In this document: piece by piece, positions 52,649 through 61,682 of the stretch | Layout of the letters: each line of letters opens with the position of its first letter | Numbering within the stretch: position 1 is the first letter of the stretch | Notes under the pieces: model-generated | Seen by the model: the letters and a program-made list of their open reading frames with translations, nothing else | What the model was told of the DNA's origin: nothing | Databases searched by the model: none | Assembly (NCBI RefSeq): GCF_902459645.1 | Contig: NZ_CABPSK010000001.1 | Location: 682,001-746,000 of the forward strand | DNA from: Pandoraea pneumonica | GTDB taxonomy: Bacteria; Pseudomonadota; Gammaproteobacteria; Burkholderiales; Burkholderiaceae | Direction: 5' to 3' | DNA length: 64,000 bases | Program-made: the position numbers and the translations under genes

Positions 52649-53266
52649 ATGGCAACGAGCAGCACGGAAGTCGATGAACTGCGCACCACGCTGATTGGCA
52701 ATGGCGTTGAACTGCATCCCCTTGAGGTCCACCATCGCTCGGCACTTGTCGACGCGGCTGCCGACGGCGAGTTGTGGAATCTGAAATTCACCGTCGTGCC
52801 GGGGGAAGCCACCATCGACGGCTATATCGACAAAGCGTTGAAGGGACGGCAAGACGGCACCGTGATGCCGTTTGTCATTGTGCGGCGCGATACCGGACGG
52901 GTGGTGGGCAGCACGCGTTTCTGGAAAATCGATCGGGCGAATCGGAAACTGGAGATCGGCCACACATGGCTGAGCGCGTCAGCGCAGCGTTCGAGCATCA
53001 ATACCGAAGCCAAGTATTTGCTGCTGACGCATGCGTTCGATGTCATGCAATGCGTGCGCGTGCAGTTCACGACCGATGAAACGAACGCAAAGTCGCGCGC
53101 AGCGATTTTGCGCATCGGGGCCACGCAAGAAGGCATCGTTCGACACGAGCGCATCATGCCCGACGGCCGAAAGCGCAATTCGGTGCGTTTTAGCATCATC
53201 GATAACGAGTGGCCGGACGTGAAGGCCATGCTCTTACAGAAGCTGGCCGCCTCTCACGCCAGTTAA
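52649..53266 (+). CDS. GNAT family N-acetyltransferase (RimJ/RimL type)
   Basis: 205 residues from ATG 52649 (GGAAA upstream). Acetyltransferase fold with VVGSTRFWKIDRANRKLEIG on the central strands and the TKYLLLTHAF-like helix (EAKYLLLTHAFDVM), ending with ALILRIGA-type AAILRIGATQEG, as in proteins that acetylate N-terminal residues or small amines. The acetyl-CoA P-loop (Q/RxxGxG/A) is degenerate, as is usual in this branch (SAQRSSINTEAK). Target unknown. Not clearly in an operon with either neighbour. Confidence 0.88.
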   Translation: MATSSTEVDELRTTLIGNGVELHPLEVHHRSALVDAAADGELWNLKFTVVPGEATIDGYIDKALKGRQDGTVMPFVIVRRDTGRVVGSTRFWKIDRANRKLEIGHTWLSASAQRSSINTEAKYLLLTHAFDVMQCVRVQFTTDETNAKSRAAILRIGATQEGIVRHERIMPDGRKRNSVRFSIIDNEWPDVKAMLLQKLAASHAS

Positions 53267-53286
53267 ACCGATACTTAACATATCAA

Positions 53287-53318
53287 CGGTCGGTGAATTA
53301 ATTAACCGACCGGTCGGT
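53287..53318. promoter_or_regulatory. CGGTCGGT repeats and palindrome before the acylase gene
   Basis: Half-sites CGGTCGGT at 53287-53294 and 53311-53318 (direct, 24 bp apart) and the inverse ACCGACCG at 53305-53312. Two palindromes result: ACCGACCGGTCGGT (53305-53318) and an 8-10-8 inverted repeat centred on an AATTAATT. A T-run follows, so it might also end transcription of the acetyltransferase gene. It lies 54 nt before the acylase start. Confidence 0.5.
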
Positions 53319-53371
53319 TTTTGTTGTGATAACGTCAATGGTCTCTATCCATAAGAACTCCGGAGACATTG

Positions 53372-56101
53372 ATGACTTTGCTCACTCGCTCGCCGCGCGT
53401 GCTGGCGGCTGCGTCCGCGCATTCCTTCGCCAACGCAACACACCGTGATCCGCGCCGTTTGTCGGCCGCACTGGCGGTGTCGCTCCTGAGTCTCTCGCTG
53501 GCGGGGCCTGTGGCGGCAAAAACTGTCGAAGGTGGTCAGTCGACCGTGGCTGCACAAGGCACGGCGAACCAGGCGAGTCAGGCGATCCCTGGGCGTACCG
53601 ACGTCACCATCAAGCGCGATGAATTCGGCGTGCCGCACATCTATGCCGCGACGACCTACGCGCTGTTCTATGGCTACGGTTACGCCGTGGCACAAGACCG
53701 CTTGTTCCAGATGGAGATGGCGCGGCGCAGCACGCAAGGCACCGTGGCGGAAGTGCTGGGTGAGAAGTTCGTCGACTTCGACAAATCGATCCGAGGCAAC
53801 TACTGGCCCGCATCTATCCGCCGCCAGTTGGCCGATTTGCCACAGCGTGAGCGCGATATCCTCGAAGGCTATGCCGCCGGCATGAACGCCTGGATTGCCC
53901 AAGTGCGCGCGCAACCGAACACACGCATGCCGAAGCAATTCAACGACTTCGGTTTTCAACCCGCGAACTGGGATGCCTTCGATGTCGCCATGGTTTTCGT
54001 GGGCACGATGGCCAACCGGTTCTCCGATGCGACCAGCGAAATCGACAATCTCGCGTTGGTGACGGCACTCAAAGACAAGTACGGCGCCGACAAGGGCATG
54101 GCCTTGTTTAACGAACTGAAGTGGCTCGTGAACCCCGATGCGCCTACGACCATTCCGGCATCGGAAGGCGTCTATCCGGTCAAAGTGGGGCCGTTGTCCA
54201 GCAGCAAGACGGCCGCGTCAGGACAACCGGCAGACCTGGCCTCGACGATGCAACCGCTGGCTCGCTATGACGGCCCGGCCCCGATGCTGGCGCGACTCGC
54301 ACGCGGGGTCGACGGCGCGTTGCTGCATCAGTCCACGGACGATAACGCCGCCACGATGCTCGCCCAGTTTGCGCAATATGGTCAGCCCGGTCCTGCCGGT
54401 TTCCCCACCACAAGCAACATGTGGATCGTCGGGAAAAACAAGGCTCGTGACGCTAGCGCCATCATGCTCAACGGTCCGCAGTTCGGCTGGTTCGCCCCGG
54501 CGTACACGTACGGTATCGGCTTGCACGGCGCGGGCTTCGATCTCGTCGGGAATACGCCGTTCGGCTACCCCTGCATTCTGTTCGGCCACAACGGCAAGAT
54601 TTCTTGGGGATCGACGGCGGGTTTCGGTGACGACATCGACATGTATGCCGAAAAACTCGATCCGGCGAACCCGAATCGCTACTTCCACAACGGCCAATGG
54701 CACGACATGGAAAAGCGCGTCGAGATCATTCGCGTGAAGGGAGGCGAGCCTGTCGTGCAAGAGGTGTATCGCACGGTACACGGCATCGTCATGCAGCGCG
54801 ACAACAAGCAAAACATTGCTTACGCCAAGGCGCGCGCATGGGATGGCCTCGAAGTGCAGTCGTTGCTCGCGTGGACGCATCAAGCGCAGGCGCAAGACTG
54901 GAAATCGTGGACGGCGCAGGCGGCGCGCCATGCGCTGACGATCAACTGGTACTACGCCGATACGGCGGGCAACATCGGCTACGTGCACACGGGCGCGTAT
55001 CCGGATCGCCGCCCCGGCCACGATCCGCGTTTGCCGGTGCCCGGCACGGGCGAGTGGGATTGGAAGGGGCTGCTGCCGTTCTCCACCAACCCGAAGGTCT
55101 ACAACCCGAAGCAAGGCTGGATTGCCAACTGGAATAACTCGCCGCAAAAGGGCTATCCGGCAAGCGACTTGTTTGCGTTTGTGTGGGGCGGTGCCGATCG
55201 CGTCGTGGAAATCGACGAGCGCATCAAGGCGCAAGACAAATTGGGCGTCGACGACATGTGGCAGATCCTGAAGCAGACGAGTGCGGTCGATGTGAATCGC
55301 CGTCACTTCCTGCCATTCATCGAGCGCGCAACGGCCAACCTGCCCGCGACCGATGCGCGTCGCCAGCTCGCGCTGCAATTGGCGAAGTGGGACGGTTTGA
55401 ACCGCGATCCGCAACACACCGGTCATTACGACACGGCAGGTCCGGCCATCATGGACGCATGGCTTAGCGCGATGCTCAAGCGCACGCTTGGCGAAGTGGT
55501 GCCTGCGCCGTACGACAAGTGGTTCTTGGCCAGCGGCTACGCCACACCGCAGGACGGGCCGACGGGGTCGGCCAACATCGGTAACGGCAGCAAGGTGCTT
55601 TACGAAGGCCTGCGCGGCGACAAAGCTGGCGTGCCGCAGACGTTCGACATCTTCAATGGCAAGCGCCCGGACGACGTGATTCTTGCTGCGCTGGACGATA
55701 CGGCGAGCGCATTGAAGTCTAAACTCGGCCCGGACATGGCGGCATGGCGTGCACCGACGGTGCCGCTGACGTTCCGCGCCAACAACTTCTTCGGTGTGCC
55801 GCAGGCCAATGCCGGTGAAGCGGTGCGCACGCCGGTGTACATGAACCGAGGGACAGAGAACGATCTGATCGTCTTCGGCGCGCCTGGTACGCGCGGCAAG
55901 GTGACGGCCTACGACGTGGTTGCGCCGGGGCAGAGCGGTTTCGTTGCACCGGACGGCACGCCGTCGCCGCATTACGCCGATCAGGTGGAGATGTACACCA
56001 CCTTTGGCCGCAAGCCTCTGTGGCACGACAACGCGGACGTCAATCGCGCGGCAAAGTCGGTCGAGCGCTTGAAAATTGAGCGTGAGGCGGTCTCCCAGTA
56101 A
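53372..56101 (+). CDS. pac: penicillin G acylase precursor
   Basis: 909 residues from ATG 53372 (GGAG 6 nt before). Hydrolyses phenylacetyl-amides such as benzylpenicillin in the periplasm. A signal peptide ends near GPVAAK (about residue 50). The alpha-chain block closely follows the E. coli enzyme ([40 protein letters not shown]). After a spacer, self-cleavage would free Ser348 in [15 protein letters not shown], the N-terminal nucleophile. Also kept: [40 protein letters not shown]. These are marks of true penicillin G acylase rather than of AHL- or cephalosporin acylases. Slightly longer than the E. coli protein at the N-terminus. Flanked by a TetR gene behind a 52-bp palindrome. Confidence 0.94.
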   Translation: MTLLTRSPRVLAAASAHSFANATHRDPRRLSAALAVSLLSLSLAGPVAAKTVEGGQSTVAAQGTANQASQAIPGRTDVTIKRDEFGVPHIYAATTYALFYGYGYAVAQDRLFQMEMARRSTQGTVAEVLGEKFVDFDKSIRGNYWPASIRRQLADLPQRERDILEGYAAGMNAWIAQVRAQPNTRMPKQFNDFGFQPANWDAFDVAMVFVGTMANRFSDATSEIDNLALVTALKDKYGADKGMALFNELKWLVNPDAPTTIPASEGVYPVKVGPLSSSKTAASGQPADLASTMQPLARYDGPAPMLARLARGVDGALLHQSTDDNAATMLAQFAQYGQPGPAGFPTTSNMWIVGKNKARDASAIMLNGPQFGWFAPAYTYGIGLHGAGFDLVGNTPFGYPCILFGHNGKISWGSTAGFGDDIDMYAEKLDPANPNRYFHNGQWHDMEKRVEIIRVKGGEPVVQEVYRTVHGIVMQRDNKQNIAYAKARAWDGLEVQSLLAWTHQAQAQDWKSWTAQAARHALTINWYYADTAGNIGYVHTGAYPDRRPGHDPRLPVPGTGEWDWKGLLPFSTNPKVYNPKQGWIANWNNSPQKGYPASDLFAFVWGGADRVVEIDERIKAQDKLGVDDMWQILKQTSAVDVNRRHFLPFIERATANLPATDARRQLALQLAKWDGLNRDPQHTGHYDTAGPAIMDAWLSAMLKRTLGEVVPAPYDKWFLASGYATPQDGPTGSANIGNGSKVLYEGLRGDKAGVPQTFDIFNGKRPDDVILAALDDTASALKSKLGPDMAAWRAPTVPLTFRANNFFGVPQANAGEAVRTPVYMNRGTENDLIVFGAPGTRGKVTAYDVVAPGQSGFVAPDGTPSPHYADQVEMYTTFGRKPLWHDNADVNRAAKSVERLKIEREAVSQ

Positions 56102-56116
56102 GTGCCTTGATCCTGC

Positions 56117-56168
56117 GCACGAAAACTAATATGATTAGGAAATTAACTTAATCAATTAGTTTTCGTGC
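56117..56168. promoter_or_regulatory. 52-bp palindrome between acylase and TetR genes
   Basis: Perfect 14-nt arms GCACGAAAACTAAT (56117-56130) and ATTAGTTTTCGTGC (56155-56168), with a second pair TGATTA / TAATCA inside (56132-56137, 56149-56154). It contains CTAAT-ATG-ATTAG, a TetR-like operator. It ends 10 nt before the TetR start. A hairpin here could also terminate the acylase mRNA. Confidence 0.75.
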
Positions 56169-56178
56169 GAGGTCGCGG

Positions 56179-56772
56179 ATGGTCCGAGTTGGGCTGACAG
56201 TTGAACGGCTGGTCGAGGGCGGTGCCGAGTTGGCTGACGAGATTGGCTTCGAGCATTTGACCGGGGCCGCATTGGCGCGCAAGTTCGGCGTGAAGCTCGC
56301 CAGTCTCTATTCCCACCTTAAGAATCTCGACGATCTCAAATCGCAGATAGCGCTGCTGGCCCTGCGCCAATTGGCGGATGCCACGGCGCAGGCAATGGCG
56401 GGGCGCGCCGGTAAGGACGCCTTGATTGCACTGGCGAATGCACATCGAGACTACGCGCTTCGCTGCCCGGGCCGTTTTACCGCCGCGCGCCACCCGTTGT
56501 CCCCCGAGATGGCTGCCGCCAGTGCGGGGCCGCAACTCGCTCAGCTAATGCGAGCGGTGTTGCACGGTTACGCTGTCCCCGAGTCTGAGCAAGTCCATGC
56601 GATTCGTTTTCTCGGTGGCTTTTTCATGGGTTACATCACGCTCACATCATCGAGTGCGTTCGCCCATAGCGCACCGGATGCCGACGTCTCGTGGCAGCGT
56701 TGTTTAGACGCGCTCGATACCTCACTTCGGCAATGGCCTGCCACTCCGCCGCTTCCCACCGGGAATCATTGA
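56179..56772 (+). CDS. TetR/AcrR family regulator (WHG domain type)
   Basis: 197 residues. N-terminal helix-turn-helix (about 8-55: VEGGAELADEIGFEHLTGAA, RKFGVKLASLYSHLKNLDDL) is close to the subgroup with a C-terminal WHG domain (FLGGFFMGYITL). Stops 8 nt before the esterase gene, so both may be one transcript. The 52-bp palindrome immediately upstream is the expected binding site; whether it also controls the acylase gene is open. Confidence 0.93.
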   Translation: MVRVGLTVERLVEGGAELADEIGFEHLTGAALARKFGVKLASLYSHLKNLDDLKSQIALLALRQLADATAQAMAGRAGKDALIALANAHRDYALRCPGRFTAARHPLSPEMAAASAGPQLAQLMRAVLHGYAVPESEQVHAIRFLGGFFMGYITLTSSSAFAHSAPDADVSWQRCLDALDTSLRQWPATPPLPTGNH

Positions 56773-56780
56773 ATCCTGTC

Positions 56781-57791
56781 ATGACCGATGCCATTGACGG
56801 CGTGCGCGTACCCGCGCGCGTCATTCCTTTTCCTCGCAGTATTAGCCCGCAGGCGCTAGCCGCGTTGCGCCGCTGGGTCAGCGCTGACGGCGAGCCGTTC
56901 AACGCGATGTACACAGCACCGGCGCCGAACGACTTCGACGGTTGGATGCGACTCAAGACGGACGCCGATGCGCAATACGGCGCAGCCATGGCGCAGGTAG
57001 CGGGTGAGTTGAACGCGAAAGTGGAAACCCGCGTGATCGGCGGCACGACGGTACACGTTGGCACACCGGCCGATGGCGTCGACGACGACGACGTCGTCTA
57101 TGTCGACCTACACGGCGGCGGGTTGGTTTTTGGCGGCGGAGAGGTTTGCCGTATCGGCGCGCAGATGCAGGCCGCGCAGTTAGGTATGACGTGCTGGGGT
57201 ATCGACTACCGCATGCCCCCAGTACATCCGTATCCCGCAGGGCTGGACGACTGTCTGGTGACGTACCGTCGATTGCTGGAGACGTATCCGGCAACTCACA
57301 TCGTGATCGGCGGCCGCTCGGCTGGGGCCAATCTCGCGGCTGCGATGGTACTTCGCGCACGGGACGAAGGGCTGCCGATGCCCGCCGCGCTAGTGTTGCT
57401 GTCGCCGGAAGTCGACCTGACCGAATCGGGCGATAGCTTCGAAATCAATCAGCGTGTGGATGTTTTGCTCCCGAAGTCGCTGATGCCCAACAACGCGTTG
57501 TATGCGGGGGATGCCGATCTTGCGCATCCCTATCTTTCACCGTTATTCGGCGATTTCTCACAGGGTTTCGTGCCGACGTTCATCCAGAGCGGTACGCGCG
57601 ACTTGTTTCTCTCGAACGCCGTGCGAATGCACCGGGCATTGCGGCGAGCCGCCGTCCCCTGCGAACTGCATATTTTTGAAGGGATGCCGCACGGCGGGTT
57701 TATGGGGGCGCCGGAGGATCAGGAGCTTCGCGCGGAAGTGGCGCGGTTCGTGCATGCACATCTGCCGAGGACGGCATCGGCAGCCGGATAA
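56781..57791 (+). CDS. alpha/beta-hydrolase-3 (HSL-type) esterase
   Basis: 336 residues from ATG 56781. Hormone-sensitive-lipase family: oxyanion motif DLHGGGLVFGG (about 113-123), nucleophile elbow GGRSAGANLAAA (Ser near 179), the acid in SGTRDLFLSNA and the His in GMPHGGFMG. Cytosolic; likely acts on short acyl or aryl esters. Second gene after the TetR regulator and next to penicillin G acylase, which fits breakdown of ester or amide side chains, though no substrate can be named. Converges on the Crp-like gene with only 4 nt between stops. Confidence 0.92.
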   Translation: MTDAIDGVRVPARVIPFPRSISPQALAALRRWVSADGEPFNAMYTAPAPNDFDGWMRLKTDADAQYGAAMAQVAGELNAKVETRVIGGTTVHVGTPADGVDDDDVVYVDLHGGGLVFGGGEVCRIGAQMQAAQLGMTCWGIDYRMPPVHPYPAGLDDCLVTYRRLLETYPATHIVIGGRSAGANLAAAMVLRARDEGLPMPAALVLLSPEVDLTESGDSFEINQRVDVLLPKSLMPNNALYAGDADLAHPYLSPLFGDFSQGFVPTFIQSGTRDLFLSNAVRMHRALRRAAVPCELHIFEGMPHGGFMGAPEDQELRAEVARFVHAHLPRTASAAG

Positions 57792-57795
57792 GCCG

Positions 57796-58467
57796 TCACA
57801 TCCCGAATTCGCGCAACCCCTCAAGGTCGAGAATCGTGAGGACACCGTAATCGACCTTCACCAGTCCGGCCTGCTCCAGTACCTTGAGCGCCAGATTCAC
57901 GCGTTGGCGCGATACCCCGGCGAGATAGCTCAATTCTTCCTGTGAAATCTGGATCGTCGTGTCGTCGCTCGGGTAGAGATCCGGATTGAACATCGACGAC
58001 AGCGAGCGGGCCACACGTGCGTCCGTGTCGAGCAGACGTTCGTGTTCGACTGCCGCGATGAACTGGCCCAGCCGCTCGTTGAGTTGCAGGGTCAAAAAGC
58101 GGTTGAACGGAATGCTTGTGTCGAGCAGCCAATCGAAAGTGGCGATTGGCATATGCGCGACGACCGAGTCGCGCAACGCCAGTACGTCGTACTTACGAAT
58201 CTCGCGCTTGAGCAGTGAGCCTTCGCCGAACCAGGCCCCCGCGGGGACGCCGGTGAATGTCACCGACTTGCCGCTCGCGGACGCGGTCGCGATTTTTACC
58301 AGCCCTTCGATGACCCCAAACCATGCGTGTGACGGGTCGCCTTTGCGGCACACATAACCACCGTTCTCGACCGGCCGCACTTGAATCTCCGCCGTCACGC
58401 GTTCGCGCTGCGCTGGCGTGAGTCCTTGTGCCCATACGCTGCGCTGCAACAGGGTCTCTAACGACAT
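57796..58467 (-). CDS. Crp/Fnr family transcriptional regulator
   Basis: 223 residues. Cyclic-nucleotide-binding-type beta roll (about 15-125: VENGGYVCRKGDPSHAWFGV, SVTFTGVPAGAWFGEGSLLK) and a C-terminal winged helix (about 150-220: ISQEELSYLAGVSRQRVNLA). The R(S/T)A phosphate-binding motif of Crp is not evident, and the cysteine set of Fnr is absent, so the signal is unknown. A TTGTCA-N6-TGACAA palindrome lies 19 nt before the start. Divergent from the CoA-ligase/Liv operon, which it may control. Confidence 0.92.
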   Translation of the reverse strand: MSLETLLQRSVWAQGLTPAQRERVTAEIQVRPVENGGYVCRKGDPSHAWFGVIEGLVKIATASASGKSVTFTGVPAGAWFGEGSLLKREIRKYDVLALRDSVVAHMPIATFDWLLDTSIPFNRFLTLQLNERLGQFIAAVEHERLLDTDARVARSLSSMFNPDLYPSDDTTIQISQEELSYLAGVSRQRVNLALKVLEQAGLVKVDYGVLTILDLEGLREFGM

Positions 58468-58788
58468 ATAGGGACTTTCCCTTGATTGTCATCCGGGTGA
58501 CAAATCCGTCGTGGGTCATGGGGTATCTTCGCCTTGCCATGCGCAGGGTGAGACAAGCATCCACGGTGTTGCTACACGACGCCGAAGCACAAGTATAGAA
58601 GCTGCCTGCCGCGCGGCAAAGCGATCGTCACTGCACTACAAGCCAACCAAGAAGCGCCACGAAAAGTGGCGCCAGCAGGATAGGGCGCGTTAATAAGCGT
58701 GATTGCGAATTATTGCGCGCCCGCCGACCGAGCCACGCCACGTCCCCCTCGACAATTGTCGAAACGTGGCGAGACACAGGAGACAGGC
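58468..58788. other. 321-nt divergent promoter region
   Basis: Between the Crp-like gene and the CoA-ligase gene. Holds the Crp-type palindrome at its left end and a GGGA-CTT-TCCC dyad at 58471-58481; the ligase ribosome site (AGGAG) is at the right end. Frames in the middle have no supported start or family signal; I see no gene. Confidence 0.55.
58486..58503. promoter_or_regulatory. Crp/Fnr-type palindrome
   Basis: TTGTCA-TCCGGG-TGACAA: 6-bp arms with the 6-bp spacing of Crp-family sites (TGTGA-N6-TCACA). Lies just upstream of the Crp-like gene in the divergent promoter, so it may serve autoregulation and the ligase/Liv operon. Confidence 0.65.
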
Positions 58789-60762
58789 ATGCAGGAGCGG
58801 ACCACCTTCCCGCGATTGTTGTTGGCACACGCCGCCACACGTGGTGCCAGCACGGCGTACCGGGAAAAAGATCTCGGGATCTGGCAAAGCTGGAGCTGGC
58901 AGGAAGCGGCGGTTGAAGTGCGCATGCTTGCCTGTGCACTCGCCGCTGCCGGATTCTCGCGTGGCGATAATCTCGCCATCATCGGCAATAACCGCGTACG
59001 TCTGTACTGGGCCATGACGGCAGCGCAAGCGCTCGGCGGTGTCGCCGTGCCGTTGTATCAAGATGCTGTCGCGGCAGAAATGATTCACGTGCTCGAAGAC
59101 GCCGAGATCAATTTCGCCATCGTCGAAGATCAGGAACAAGTCGACAAGCTGCTCGAGTTGCGCGAGAGCGTGCCGCATCTGGCGCACATCATTTACGAAG
59201 ACCCGCGCGGTCTGCGCAACTACGATGCACCGGGTCTGCAATCGTACGCGTCGATGGTAGAACAGGGGCGTGCGTTCGACGCACAACATCCGCGTTATTA
59301 CGACGACGCCGTGGCAGCGGGCGACCCCGAAGATACCGCCACGATTCTTTACACTTCGGGCACGACCGGAAAGCCGAAAGGCGTCTGTCATTCGCACGCG
59401 GGCTTGATCGGCGCGGCGCATCACGGCAGTCAATTCGACAAGCTCGGCCCGGGTGACGAAGTGCTGTCGTATCTGCCGATGGCATGGGTGGGCGACCATC
59501 TCTTCTCTTACGCGCAGGCGCTGGTGGCAGGATTCACCGTCAACTGCCCGGAGTCGCCCGAGACCGTCGCGACCGATATGCGCGAGATCGGCCCGACCTA
59601 TTACTTCGCCCCGCCGCGCGTGTACGAGAACGTGCTCACGCAGGTGATGATTCGCATGGAAGACGCGAGCGCGATCAAGCGCAAACTCTTCTCACATTTC
59701 ATGAACGTTGCGCAGCGCTGCGGTGCCGCCGTGCTCGATGGTCAGCCCGTCTCGCTGGTGGACCGTCTGCAATATGCGCTCGGCAACCTCTGCATCTACG
59801 GGCCGCTGCGCAACACGCTCGGCATGAGCCGCATCCGCACGGCGTATACCGCCGGTGAAGCGATCGGCCCCGATCTGTTCAAGTTCTACCGCGCCATTGG
59901 CATCAATCTGAAGCAGTTCTACGGACAAACGGAGACGTGCGCTTACGTCTGCCTGCAACCTGATCGTCAGGTGCGCTTCGACAGCGTGGGTCCCGTCGCC
60001 CCGGGCATGGAAATCAAGATTGGCGAGAGCGGTGAAGTGTTGGTGCGCGGCGTCGGGTTGCTCAAGGAGTATTACAAGCGCCCCGATGCCACGCGCGAAG
60101 CCTTCGACGAGAACGGCTATTTCCGCACGGGTGACGCCGGCATCATCGATGCCGACGGGCATCTGCGCATCGTCGATCGCGCCAAGGACGTGGGCAAGCT
60201 CGCGTGCGGATCGCTGTTCGCACCCAAGTTCATCGAGAACAAGCTCAAGTTCTTCTCGTACATCAAGGAAGCCGTGGCGTTCGGCGATGGCCGCGACAAG
60301 GTGTGCGCGTTCATCAACATCGACATGGATGCGGTCGGCAACTGGGCGGAGCGCCACAACCTGCCGTATGCGGGCTATCTCGATCTGGCGGGCAACGAGC
60401 AAGTGGCCGAGCTGATTTTGGGCTGCATCGAGCAGGTGAATGCCGATCTGGCGAAAGAATCGGCGTTCGCCGCCGCGCAGATCCATCGCTTCATGATTCT
60501 GCATAAAGAGCTCGACCCCGATGACGACGAATTGACGCGCACGCGCAAAGTGCGTCGCGCCTTTATCGCCCAGAAGTACGACGTACTGATCGACGCGTTC
60601 TACACGGGCAAGACGGCGCAGTTCATTGAAACGCGTGTGAAGTTCGAAGACGGGCGGGAAGGCAGCGTGAGCGCCACGCTGACCATTCACCCCGCACGGG
60701 TGCTCGGCACTCGCGCCCCTGTCGACGACCCTGCGCCTGTGGGCTTGCGCTGCGCCGCATAG
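58789..60762 (+). CDS. AMP-dependent acyl-CoA synthetase (long-chain/aryl type)
   Basis: 657 residues from ATG 58789 (AGGAG 9 nt upstream). ANL superfamily: the phosphate loop TILYTSGTTGKPKG (about 183-196), the FYGQTETCAY motif (about 378-387), the hinge and FRTGDAGIIDADGHLRIVDR (about 445-464). The C-terminal catalytic lysine region has RRAFIAQKYDVL. Heads an operon with a Liv-type ABC importer, an arrangement common in Burkholderiales in which an imported acid is at once coupled to CoA. Substrate could be an aryl- or alkyl-carboxylate; not determinable here. Confidence 0.92.
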   Translation: MQERTTFPRLLLAHAATRGASTAYREKDLGIWQSWSWQEAAVEVRMLACALAAAGFSRGDNLAIIGNNRVRLYWAMTAAQALGGVAVPLYQDAVAAEMIHVLEDAEINFAIVEDQEQVDKLLELRESVPHLAHIIYEDPRGLRNYDAPGLQSYASMVEQGRAFDAQHPRYYDDAVAAGDPEDTATILYTSGTTGKPKGVCHSHAGLIGAAHHGSQFDKLGPGDEVLSYLPMAWVGDHLFSYAQALVAGFTVNCPESPETVATDMREIGPTYYFAPPRVYENVLTQVMIRMEDASAIKRKLFSHFMNVAQRCGAAVLDGQPVSLVDRLQYALGNLCIYGPLRNTLGMSRIRTAYTAGEAIGPDLFKFYRAIGINLKQFYGQTETCAYVCLQPDRQVRFDSVGPVAPGMEIKIGESGEVLVRGVGLLKEYYKRPDATREAFDENGYFRTGDAGIIDADGHLRIVDRAKDVGKLACGSLFAPKFIENKLKFFSYIKEAVAFGDGRDKVCAFINIDMDAVGNWAERHNLPYAGYLDLAGNEQVAELILGCIEQVNADLAKESAFAAAQIHRFMILHKELDPDDDELTRTRKVRRAFIAQKYDVLIDAFYTGKTAQFIETRVKFEDGREGSVSATLTIHPARVLGTRAPVDDPAPVGLRCAA

Positions 60763-60832
60763 TTGCGCGTACGGCGGGCGCACCGGGCAAACACGTCATT
60801 CACAACGTCATCCGAATTCCGCAGGAGCAGGC

Positions 60833-61639
60833 ATGAACGACAAACGCAAGGCCGGCGACGTGTTGATCGACTTGCAGCACATCAGCTTGTCGTTCGGCGG
60901 CGTCAAGGCGCTGACCGATATTTCGTTCGATGTGCGCGAGCATGAAATCCGGGCCATCATCGGCCCGAACGGCGCGGGCAAGAGCTCGATGCTCAATGTG
61001 ATTAACGGCGTCTATCACCCGCAGCAAGGCACGATCGTCTTTCGGGGGCAGGTGCGCCAACGCATGCACCCAACGTCTGCCGCGCGGCAAGGGGTGGCGC
61101 GCACGTTCCAGAACATCGCGCTGTTCAAAGGCATGACCGTCCTCGACAACATCATGACGGGCCGCAACACGCGCATGCGCTCGGGGCTGCTTGCCAGCGC
61201 CCTGTGGTGGGGCCCGGCGCGCCGCGAAGAGACCGAACACCGCGAAAAGGTCGAGGAGATCATCGACTTTCTCGAAATTCAGCATATCCGTAAGACGCCG
61301 GTCGGCCGCTTGCCGTATGGCTTGCAAAAGCGCGTCGAGCTGGCGCGCGCATTGGCGGCCGAGCCGGAACTGCTGTTGCTCGACGAGCCCATGGCGGGGA
61401 TGAATCTCGAAGAGAAGCGCGACATGTGCCGCTTCATTCTCGAAGTCAACGAAGAGTTCGGCACGACGATCGTGCTCATCGAACACGACATGGGCGTGGT
61501 GATGGATATCTCGGATCGCGTTGTCGTACTCGATTACGGCAAGAAGATCGGAGATGGTTCGCCCGCGCAAGTCAAACAAGACCCCGAAGTCATCCGCGCC
61601 TATCTCGGATCGGCGCACGGCGTACCCGCTGCGGCGTGA
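60833..61639 (+). CDS. branched-chain-amino-acid-type ABC transporter ATPase (LivG-like)
   Basis: 268 residues; AGGAG 7 nt upstream of ATG. Walker A GPNGAGKSS, Q-loop TFQNIALFKG, a signature shifted to LPYGLQKRVELARAL, Walker B LLLLDEPMAGMN and H-loop LIEHDMGVVMDISDR. The C-terminal extension after the H-loop is typical of LivG. The LivF partner is not seen before the window ends; it would be expected after the binding protein gene. Cytosolic face of the membrane complex. Confidence 0.94.
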   Translation: MNDKRKAGDVLIDLQHISLSFGGVKALTDISFDVREHEIRAIIGPNGAGKSSMLNVINGVYHPQQGTIVFRGQVRQRMHPTSAARQGVARTFQNIALFKGMTVLDNIMTGRNTRMRSGLLASALWWGPARREETEHREKVEEIIDFLEIQHIRKTPVGRLPYGLQKRVELARALAAEPELLLLDEPMAGMNLEEKRDMCRFILEVNEEFGTTIVLIEHDMGVVMDISDRVVVLDYGKKIGDGSPAQVKQDPEVIRAYLGSAHGVPAAA

Positions 61640-61682
61640 GCCTTGCCGCGCACGGCCACGCATTTGCGACTTGGAGACATCG

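Noticed and set aside
54218-56026. 602-codon open frame antisense to penicillin G acylase
   Set aside because: Overlaps a gene with clear catalytic motifs; the protein is Arg/His-rich and lacks a ribosome site.
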